From: an uncultured Clostridia bacterium
Lineage (GTDB): Bacteria > Bacillota > Clostridia > TANB77 > CAG-508
Length of the DNA: 5,688 bases
Direction of reading: 5' to 3'
Assembly (NCBI GenBank): GCA_934130025.1
Contig: CAKOXG010000046.1
Location: forward strand, 1 to 5,688
The first letter of the stretch is position 1; every line of letters starts with the position of its first letter. Below are positions 1 through 5,285 of the stretch, piece after piece. The translations under genes were made by a program, and so were the position numbers. The notes under the pieces are model-generated. The model was given only the letters and a program-made list of their open reading frames with translations. It did not search any database and was not told the origin of the DNA.

Positions 1-99
1 ATTTACTGGATAAATAAATCCGTGCTTTGGATGCTTGCTACCCATAGGCCTATCAATTTTTATGGTTACGATTTTATTTAAATATTTTAGGTTATTCAT
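1..99 (-). CDS. ppa: Inorganic pyrophosphatase, N-terminal part (runs off left edge)
   Basis: The minus-strand frame opens with ATG at 99 and stays open for 33 codons to the window edge. The product begins MNNLKYLNKIVTIKIDRP and continues with GSKHPKHGFIYPVN. The pattern of a VxIDRPxGSKHP segment followed by FIYPVN matches my recollection of the short clostridial form of family I inorganic pyrophosphatase, where this stretch precedes the conserved NYGY and the metal-binding aspartates. Those enzymes hydrolyse pyrophosphate to two phosphates in the cytoplasm and so drive biosynthetic reactions. The active-site acidic residues lie outside the window, so activity cannot be judged. The start is supported by an AGGAG ribosome site 7 bases upstream. 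It is transcribed divergently from the helicase gene and is probably not part of that system. The family call rests on the short N-terminus only. Confidence 0.72.
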   Translation of the reverse strand, partial: MNNLKYLNKIVTIKIDRPMGSKHPKHGFIYPVN

Positions 100-106
100 G
101 ATTATA

Positions 107-111
107 CTCCT
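107..111 (-). promoter_or_regulatory. Ribosome binding site of the pyrophosphatase gene
   Basis: The minus strand reads AGGAG seven bases before the ATG at 99, which is good spacing and fixes the start codon. Confidence 0.7.
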
Positions 112-156
112 AACTTTTAGATGTTATTTAATTTATAAAATTTACTATAGGTTAAT

Positions 157-184
157 ATTATCATAAATTATTGTTAGATTTCAA
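157..184 (-). promoter_or_regulatory. Probable sigma-A promoter for the pyrophosphatase gene
   Basis: On the minus strand TTGAAA (179-184) is followed after 16 bases by GATAAT (157-162), a good -35/-10 pair. Transcription would begin near 150 and give a leader of about 50 bases before the ATG at 99. The region is very AT-rich, so chance matches are possible. Confidence 0.5.
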
Positions 185-263
185 CTGCTGGGGAGGTCTT
201 TATATAAGTATAAATGATGTAGAATTAAAAATAATGCTCAAAGAGGTTCAAAAAGTATATTCT

Positions 264-283
264 CCTGTGAAACAGGCTTTTTT
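264..283 (+). terminator. Small rho-independent terminator-like hairpin
   Basis: CCTGT (264-268) pairs with ACAGG (272-276) across a GAA loop and is followed by C and six T residues (278-283). The stem is only 5 bp, so this is a weak terminator at best. It lies upstream of the helicase promoter and could shield the helicase gene from transcription entering from the left. It follows a strong Shine-Dalgarno-like GGGGAGG (190-196) that has no ordinary start codon at the right distance. Confidence 0.35.
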
Positions 284-312
284 AGATTTTTGATGCAAAC
301 TAATAAATTAAA

Positions 313-321
313 TGATATAAT
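313..321 (+). promoter_or_regulatory. Extended -10 promoter for the helicase/nuclease unit
   Basis: TGATATAAT is a perfect extended -10 element (TGnTATAAT). No good -35 box sits 17 bases upstream, but extended -10 promoters do not need one. Initiation near 328 would give a leader of about 50 bases. The same 11 bases, AATGATATAAT, occur at 4817-4827 before the AbiTii gene. Confidence 0.55.
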
Positions 322-376
322 TAGACTAGAAAAAACTACAAAATGGATTAATTAATGTAATAAGAAAGGGGATAAT

Positions 377-2866
377 ATGTTAGTTGTTTATAAGGGATAT
401 GAAAAAGAGTTCTTGGAAAGAGAGAAAGATAAAAGGTTAGTCAATACTGAAATAGAAAATAAAATTAATATTAGTAAGACTTTAGATAAAGTTTCAAAAG
501 AAGTTATGGCGGCAATTACACAAAATTATACAAGACTTATGAACGAAGACTTGTGGATAACATATGAAGAATTATCTGCATGCCATGAGGCATTGACTGC
601 AATAGCAAAAGTTTTTAATATAAAAATATGTGTATATGATAACAATAAATATTACAATATATATCCTGTGGAATACTATGACAAAGAATATATGGAATCA
701 TTATTGAAAAATCAGAATGATGATTCTTATGAAAATGAAAATATGGATCTGATATATTCATATGTGTATGAGATAAATGGAAAATATTATGTTCAGTATA
801 ATAACTATGAATATGATGATAGGGATCAAATAAGTGTAAAGAAAAGATACCAAGCAGAAAAGAATGATTTAATATTAGCAAATGATGTCGAATTTGTTTT
901 TGAGCTAAGTGACAATAAAGAACTTTACTTACAGAATCTAATTGAGTGCAAAAAATACAAAAAAATAGGAATTGTTATAAATATAGACGATGACATTACA
1001 AAAGAAATGTTCAACGGTATAGTAGGTTATTTTCAAAGTAATGGAATAGAAGTATTTAAATTTGAAAATGGTGAAAAAAGAAGAATAAGAGAAAAAGAAT
1101 ATATAGATATAGCAAGGAATGAAATAGGAATCCCTAACTTCGAAAAATTTAAGCCTATAAAAATATATAAATCACCTAATGAAAACAATGAAACAATAGA
1201 AATAACGCAAAAAGAAATCATAGATGCAATAGTGGAGCAAATAGAAATAAGTAAAGACGATAATGATGGTAAGAATTCGGTATATAGAGATATTTTTGTA
1301 ACTGCTCCAACTGGAGCTGGAAAGTCTGTAATGTTTCAAATACCTGCTGTGTATGCAGCAAACAAATTTGGATCATTAACTATTGTAATTTCTCCATTGG
1401 TAGAACTAATGAATGACCAGGTAGAAAATTTAGAAGAGAGAGGCTACCATAAAGCAGCAAGAATAAATTCAGATATAAATCCTTTCGATAAGCAAGAAAT
1501 TCTAAAAAAGATAGATGTAGGGGAAATAGATATTTTGTATTTAAGCCCTGAAGCTTTATTGTCATATTCTATAGAAAATATAATTGGGACAAGAGACATA
1601 TCAGCAATAATAATAGACGAGGCACACATTGTAACAACATGGGGACAAGGATTTAGACCAGATTATTGGTATTTAGGCACATATATAGAACGATTAAGAA
1701 GAGCTAGATATAAAGGAGGTAGACTTGATTTAACATCTAGAAAATATAAATTTCCAGTGTGTACATTTACTGCAACAGCTGTAATGGGCGGAAAAGATGA
1801 TGGAGTGCTAGAAATATCACAAAGCTTATTTTTAAGAAACCCAATAACATATATAGGAGAAATAAAAAGAGACGATATTGATTTTGACATAAAAATACAT
1901 GATGAGAGTTTGAACAAAACGGAAACAATGCTTTCTAAAACTGAAAATCTAAAAGAAAGATTAGAAGAATGGGATGAAAAACAGGAAAAATCATTAGTGT
2001 ATTTTCCATATAATTCAACTGCAATGGATGCATATTATAGAAGAAATGGCTTCGAAATGCTTGATGAGACAGAAGAAAAGGTAGGACTATATACAGGACA
2101 AACAGATAAACCACTAAAAAGAAAATCTGCTAAAGACTATAAAAGTGGAAAAATAAAATTCATGTTTGCAACAAAGGCTTTTGGAATGGGAATAGATATT
2201 AAAGACATAAAAAATGTGTATCATTATGCAGAAGCGGGAAATTTGAATGACTATGTACAAGAAATAGGTAGAGCAGCAAGAGATAAAGAAATGACTGGAA
2301 TGGCGTGCATGGATTATTATAAAAAAGATATGAATTACGCAAATCAACTCTTTGGAATGTCTGCAATAAAACAGTATCATATAGAAGGCTGTATGAGAGT
2401 ATTAAGTAATGTATATAAAAGAAGCAGGAGACAAAATAACTTAATAACTCCACAAGCATTTGAAACTGTATTTGCAAAAGTTGGTGACCTTGAAAATACA
2501 GTAAAAACAGCATTACTCAATATAGAAAAAGATTTAAATTCACAATTTAAATTTCCAGTAATAATAACAAGACCAAGATCTATGTTTACCAGTGCTTTTA
2601 TTGTTATTGATAAAGAAATAAAAGATCAATTTGAAAAAAGCGAGTTCTATAAATATGTAAAACTACTAGCGAAAGGGAGAAACAACGAAAATGAAAGAGA
2701 TTATCAAGTAACTGATTTTGGCGATATATATTCAATCGATTTAAAAAGTTATGGGAAGAGAAATTCTCTAGAATATCTTTTCCACAGTTTAAATACACAT
2801 TTTATCAGGAAAGAGAAAAAATATTTGAAGAATTTGCAGAAAAAATACATCCTAGAACCAAAATAG
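377..2866 (+). CDS. RecQ-like SF2 DNA helicase, frameshifted (first frame)
   Basis: An ATP-dependent DNA helicase of superfamily 2, nearest to RecQ. The motifs are in order: Walker A TAPTGAGKS at residues 309-317 (K316); motif Ia TIVISPLVELMNDQ from 335; DEAH at 414-417; motif III TFTATA from 463; motif V FATKAFGMGIDI from 597; motif VI QEIGRAARD at 628-636. The RecQ four-cysteine zinc site is not visible. Residues 1-300 form a Tyr/Asn/acid-rich region with no domain I recognise. The start at 377 follows AAAGGGG five bases upstream. The frame ends at 2866, but the last 39 or so codons do not look native: from about residue 790 the family-like sequence continues in the -1 frame (DLK, then KLWEEKF and SFPQFKY). 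A joined product would be 1066 residues. Domestic RecQ repair helicases are about 600 residues, so this is more likely a large accessory or defence helicase working with the nuclease-like gene 60 bases downstream. The helicase call is firm; the biological role is inference. Confidence 0.9.
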   Translation: MLVVYKGYEKEFLEREKDKRLVNTEIENKINISKTLDKVSKEVMAAITQNYTRLMNEDLWITYEELSACHEALTAIAKVFNIKICVYDNNKYYNIYPVEYYDKEYMESLLKNQNDDSYENENMDLIYSYVYEINGKYYVQYNNYEYDDRDQISVKKRYQAEKNDLILANDVEFVFELSDNKELYLQNLIECKKYKKIGIVINIDDDITKEMFNGIVGYFQSNGIEVFKFENGEKRRIREKEYIDIARNEIGIPNFEKFKPIKIYKSPNENNETIEITQKEIIDAIVEQIEISKDDNDGKNSVYRDIFVTAPTGAGKSVMFQIPAVYAANKFGSLTIVISPLVELMNDQVENLEERGYHKAARINSDINPFDKQEILKKIDVGEIDILYLSPEALLSYSIENIIGTRDISAIIIDEAHIVTTWGQGFRPDYWYLGTYIERLRRARYKGGRLDLTSRKYKFPVCTFTATAVMGGKDDGVLEISQSLFLRNPITYIGEIKRDDIDFDIKIHDESLNKTETMLSKTENLKERLEEWDEKQEKSLVYFPYNSTAMDAYYRRNGFEMLDETEEKVGLYTGQTDKPLKRKSAKDYKSGKIKFMFATKAFGMGIDIKDIKNVYHYAEAGNLNDYVQEIGRAARDKEMTGMACMDYYKKDMNYANQLFGMSAIKQYHIEGCMRVLSNVYKRSRRQNNLITPQAFETVFAKVGDLENTVKTALLNIEKDLNSQFKFPVIITRPRSMFTSAFIVIDKEIKDQFEKSEFYKYVKLLAKGRNNENERDYQVTDFGDIYSIDLKSYGKRNSLEYLFHSLNTHFIRKEKKYLKNLQKKYILEPK
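2740..2748 (+). other. -1 frameshift point on a T TTA AAA slippery heptamer
   Basis: In the helicase frame the codons read GAT TTA AAA AGT. Slipping back one base on T TTA AAA (2740-2746) gives D-L-K-K-L-W-E-E and enters the downstream frame, which is open from 2716 to 3573. The five-A run (2743-2747) would need a sixth A to give the same protein without slippage. So the site fits either loss of one A from a homopolymer or programmed -1 frameshifting. Seven bases after the heptamer, GGAAGAG (2754-2760) can pair with CTTTTCC (2777-2783) with one G-U pair and a 16-base loop. This is a weak possible stimulatory stem at the usual spacing. Confidence 0.7.
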
Positions 2867-3576
2867 AAATACAAACAATAAATGAAGAGGAAACATTTGC
2901 AGGAGTAAAGGAAAAGTTAATAGAATGTATAGACAAAGTAAATAAAGTATTAGCAAAATTACAAGCAATGCAAGGCGAATTTACTATAAATGAATTGAAG
3001 AAAGAACTAAATGAAGAATTCAAAGATAAAATAATAACTGAAAACATTGCAAATGGATATTTTAAGTGCATAGAAGATCCAGAATTATTGATAAGGGATT
3101 TTGTAACAACAAAGACTATTGGAGAAATAGTAAAATACAGAATAAATTCATCAAGTTATAAAGCACTTGCAGATAAAATTTTATACAGAAGCGGTATTAT
3201 AAATGAGCTGGACAAGGCTGAATGTACAAAAATAGTAAAATATAAAAATGTAGATAAAAAATCAATAGGGCAAATTATAAGAGCATTAAATCTATTATCA
3301 ATATTTAACTTGATACAATATGATATGTATGGTGGAGAAAACCCCGAAATATTTATTCGTTTAAACGATCCGGCTAAAATACAAGCGATTGCAGACGGAA
3401 AAATAAAATATAAAAATAAGATAGTGGAGAAAGCAAAAGATAAGCACGAAAGAGATGTGCAAATTCTTGAAAAATTCATTTTAGAACTAAAAAGTAAAGA
3501 AGAAAGATGGAATTTCATAGAAGACTATTTTTTAGGGAAAGATGTGTTAAATAGCGAGGAAGAAGATAAAAGATAG
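2746..3576 (+). pseudogene. C-terminal part of the RecQ-like helicase, in the -1 frame
   Basis: Entering at 2746 this frame gives 276 residues to the TAG at 3574-3576, beginning KLWEEKF and SFPQFKYTFYQ. It continues through a charged helical stretch and a possible winged-helix-like region (GEFTINELKKELNEEF and onward). The first in-frame ATG is at 2968, but it has no Shine-Dalgarno sequence and would discard 74 codons of apparent coding sequence, so an independent gene is unlikely. Base composition and codon use match the upstream part. I read it as the detached C-terminus of the 377 gene, supplying the region after the RecA-like lobes, perhaps for DNA binding or partner contact. If the shift is programmed, this is a normal part of a 1066-residue protein. 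Confidence 0.75.
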
Positions 3577-3622
3577 AAGAAATTTAATTGAAAATGTGTA
3601 ATCTGTGAATTATAAGTTATAT

Positions 3623-3628
3623 AGGAGG
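3623..3628 (+). promoter_or_regulatory. Ribosome binding site of the EVE/Mrr-like gene
   Basis: A perfect AGGAGG lies 10 bases before the ATG at 3639, separated by a T-rich run. No clear promoter or terminator is seen in the 62-base gap after the helicase stop, so the two genes are probably co-transcribed. Confidence 0.7.
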
Positions 3629-3638
3629 ATTTTTTTGT

Positions 3639-4010
3639 ATGGATAAAGACGATATAAATATTTGGAGATTTAATTTACATACCCACGAGGGCACAGAAAA
3701 GCAGAAAGAGACCTTTGAATATTGCGAACAAAACAATATAATTGGTACAGGGTGGAGAACAGATATTAGACTAATGAGTTCGAAAGATGAGTATATTCCT
3801 GATAAGGAATTTTATCATAGATTGGATACTTTTTCATTTCCTAATCAAAAAGGATTTAAAAAAGCAATGAAATCTTTAAGGAAAATGAAAAAAGATGATT
3901 TAATATGGACTAGAAAAAATAACTGCTATTATATTTGCAGAGTTACCGAAAACGCAAGAGACTTTATGCCTGGAGAAAAAACAATAGAAAATGGCTTTTA
4001 TGATATTTGA
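3639..4010 (+). CDS. PUA/EVE-like N-terminal half of a two-domain protein, ended by an in-frame TGA
   Basis: This frame encodes 123 residues up to TGA at 4008-4010 (codon 124). Seen in it: an opening NIWRFNLHTHEG, then IIGTGWRTD (residues 34-42), then MKKDDLIWTRKNNCYYICRV (83-102). A tryptophan-rich start, a GxGW turn and a 'DLIWTR...YYxxRV' strand pair resemble beta-barrels of the PUA-like superfamily that includes EVE domains, which in several families bind modified bases in DNA or RNA. The resemblance is by pattern only and I cannot name a specific family. The same frame stays open after the stop and continues coherently (HYVPCEYVKIGTEDNVIG), so the stop divides a single gene. As read, the protein would lack its nuclease half. 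Confidence 0.65.
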   Translation: MDKDDINIWRFNLHTHEGTEKQKETFEYCEQNNIIGTGWRTDIRLMSSKDEYIPDKEFYHRLDTFSFPNQKGFKKAMKSLRKMKKDDLIWTRKNNCYYICRVTENARDFMPGEKTIENGFYDI

Positions 4011-4604
4011 CATTATGTTCCTTGTGAATATGTAAAAATCGGTACAGAAGATAATGTTATAGGGGAAATAATAAGAAGCTTTAATATGGGAGTAGTATGC
4101 CATATAAGAGGTAGAGGAAAAGACAATATTGTAAAAGAATTTTCTAAAAAAACATATAATCAATACGTAGGCAAAGAATACTATAAAATAGAAAAACCAA
4201 AAAATAAATGGGATTATTTGTGGGAAAGTATAGGTGCGTTAGAAATTGAAGAATTAGTTGGTCTATATATGCAAATTGAATTAGGATATGGTATATATAC
4301 TTCAACTAATAAAAAAGATACAAAAGAATATGAATATATATTATTCAAAAGGCAAAACCCAAAAGAAAGAGCAAAACTACAAGTCAAAACTTCTGGAATT
4401 AATCTTAATGAATATAATGTGGGCGATATACCATTTTACTTCTTTACGTTAGGCAATTACTATAAAGATGGAAAAGTTTTAAAAGAAGATGAAAAGGAGA
4501 AATATCAAAAATTAAACAAGGTAAAATTTTTAACAAAGGAAGAATTATTGGGATTTTCCAAAAGAAATGAAAAAGTATTACCATATAAAATCAATTGGTT
4601 TTAG
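4011..4604 (+). pseudogene. Mrr-like PD-(D/E)xK nuclease half, separated by the TGA at 4008
   Basis: This continues the 3639 frame from codon 125 to the TAG at 4602-4604, giving a full-length product of 321 positions. The remainder of the EVE-like part runs to about residue 185. From about 190 there is a helix with IEELVGLYMQ, then LGYGIYTST, then a D227/E230/E232 cluster, then AKLQVKT with Q248 and K250. The order helix Glu, GY, T-rich strand, acidic residue, QxK is the signature of Mrr-type restriction endonuclease domains, a branch of PD-(D/E)xK nucleases. The usual DGGxD is not strict here, so activity is uncertain. An ATG at 4086 (residue 150) with a weak AAGAAG upstream could allow an internal start that yields the nuclease part alone. 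Its position after a helicase suggests the cutting partner of that helicase; this is inference. Confidence 0.6.
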
Positions 4605-4816
4605 TAAAAAAATATAATAATTGATGAAACTAAAATAAAGCAAAAAAATATTTCTATTAGAAATTTATACTAAACATTAAATAAAAGGTTAAATGCAATT
4701 CTGTAAAGTAAAAGCAAATTGTACGAGGAAAACAAGTTTTTAGTGATACAGTTGCTTAAATTGTCATTTAGATAAAAATAGTTAAATAAAGAAAATAGAG
4801 GATTTCCTTGATAAAA
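4605..4816. other. AT-rich spacer with no recognisable gene
   Basis: About 200 very AT-rich bases separate the nuclease-like gene from the AbiTii promoter. I see no ORF with a ribosome site, no terminator hairpin with a T-tract and no clear repeat array. The only oddity is two loosely similar stretches, TGCAATT near 4694 and AGCAAATTG near 4713, which are not convincing as repeats. Confidence 0.5.
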
Positions 4817-4818
4817 AA

Positions 4819-4827
4819 TGATATAAT
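4819..4827 (+). promoter_or_regulatory. Extended -10 promoter for the AbiTii gene
   Basis: TGATATAAT is a perfect TGnTATAAT element. Initiation near 4834 would leave a leader of about 20 bases before the ATG at 4854. No clear -35 hexamer is seen at 17 bases. This gene thus has its own promoter, separate from the helicase unit. Confidence 0.6.
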
Positions 4828-4853
4828 GCTGTTTAAAATTATAAGGAGTAAAT

Positions 4854-5039
4854 ATGCAGAGAAGTAAAATAATTGTAGAATTGATAAGAGATGAAATAAA
4901 TGTCGTACAGGCAATGAATATATTAAATTTGCTATTACAAGATAATAATAATGAAAAAATAAAGAGATGGCTAAATAGTGAAATAAATGGTTATAAAGCA
5001 AAAGAAAAGTTACCACAATATAGGATTATTAGCTCATAA
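4854..5039 (+). CDS. AbiTii-type abortive-infection protein, truncated to its N-terminal domain
   Basis: This ORF of 61 codons starts at ATG 4854 with TAAGGAG (4842-4848) five bases upstream. The product begins MQRSKIIVELIRDEINVVQA, then has NILNLLLQD, EKIKRWLNSEINGY (a Trp plus ExNGY motif), and ends LPQYRIISS. The order SKII..L.RDEI...QA, KRWLNSEINGY, LPxYRII matches the AbiTii domain, which forms the N-terminus of longer proteins tied to phage-abortive infection. Such proteins go on well beyond 'YRII'. Here the reading frame passes into the tRNA-fMet fragment at 5031/5032, adds S-S, and stops at TAA 5037-5039 made of anticodon-loop bases. The gene is therefore a junction truncation with an intact promoter and start. 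A short product could be made but would lack everything after the first domain. The family call comes from remembered motif order. Confidence 0.7.
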   Translation: MQRSKIIVELIRDEINVVQAMNILNLLLQDNNNEKIKRWLNSEINGYKAKEKLPQYRIISS

Positions 5040-5077
5040 CCCGAAGGTCGTAAGTTCGAGTCTTACCCCCGCAACCA
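5032..5077 (+). other. 3' fragment of an initiator tRNA-fMet gene; attachment-site core
   Basis: The fragment starts with the last stem base and anticodon loop GCTCATAA, then CCCGA (3' anticodon stem), AGGTC (variable region), GTAAG-TTCGAGT-CTTAC (T arm), CCCCGCA (3' acceptor strand), A, and encoded CCA. The CCC of the anticodon stem and the CAT anticodon identify initiator tRNA, whose stem has three G-C pairs. The 5' half (acceptor, D arm) is absent upstream, where an AbiTii reading frame occurs instead, so this is no functional tRNA gene. Tyrosine recombinases commonly integrate within the 3' half of tRNA genes, with crossover at the anticodon loop or T loop, and leave exactly this kind of 3' copy at the distal end. 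The minus-strand integrase 208 bases away supports this. Confidence 0.85.
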
Positions 5078-5085
5078 ACTCAAAG

Positions 5086-5119
5086 TCACTAGAACCATAA
5101 CGGTTTTAGTGATTTTTTT
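5086..5119 (+). terminator. Rho-independent terminator after the tRNA fragment
   Basis: TCACTAGAACC (5086-5096) pairs with GGTTTTAGTGA (5102-5112) over a 5-base loop. This gives 11 bp with one G-U pair, followed by seven T residues (5113-5119). It is the natural terminator position for the tRNA-fMet gene, 8 bases after CCA. On the other strand the hairpin lacks an equally long T-tract, so it mainly serves rightward transcripts such as one from the AbiTii promoter. Confidence 0.85.
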
Positions 5120-5167
5120 ATTTTGCTTAAAGGTTGCTGTAATCATTGATTTTTCCTTCTTTATGTC

Positions 5168-5188
5168 AATTTGGGGAGAAATTGGGGA
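5168..5188 (+). repeat. Pair of phased direct repeats between att core and integrase
   Basis: AATTTGGGGA (5168-5177) and AAATTGGGGA (5179-5188) differ at one base and are spaced 11 bases start to start, about one helical turn. Their place between the tRNA-derived core and the integrase gene is where arm-type binding sites for tyrosine recombinases are usually found. The function is inferred from position only. Confidence 0.4.
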
Positions 5189-5285
5189 TGAACTCCTCAA
5201 ACTAGACCTTTGTAATACTATAAATTTCAATAAAATTCATAGCTGATAAATATGAGAGCAAAAAAGGTTTAGTAATATTGAATTG

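Noticed and set aside
2199..2513. Minus-strand open frames of 60-120 codons opposite the helicase and nuclease genes
   Set aside because: They are rich in Leu/Phe/Ser/Tyr as expected from the complement of AT-rich coding DNA, lack ribosome sites and show no family features.
2968..3576. Separate 202-residue gene starting at ATG 2968
   Set aside because: It has no ribosome site, and the same frame is open for 74 further codons upstream with sequence that continues the helicase. It is the helicase C-terminus.
4008..4050. TGA as a selenocysteine codon with a downstream hairpin
   Set aside because: The only pairing after the TGA (around 4011-4033) needs several bulges and has no convincing apical GU. 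A Mrr/EVE-type protein has no known need for selenocysteine.
4809..4827. TTGATA (4809-4814) as the -35 box of the AbiTii promoter
   Set aside because: It is only 7 bases from the TATAAT, far too close. The extended -10 explains the site better.
5032..5077. Complete tRNA gene
   Set aside because: The acceptor 5' strand, the D arm and all but the last base of the 5' anticodon stem are missing upstream.
5163..5246. 27-codon plus-strand ORF (starts MSIWGEIGDELL)
   Set aside because: There is no ribosome site before it, it lies between the att core and the integrase stop, and its start is explained by the TTGGGGA repeats. It is probably a chance frame.
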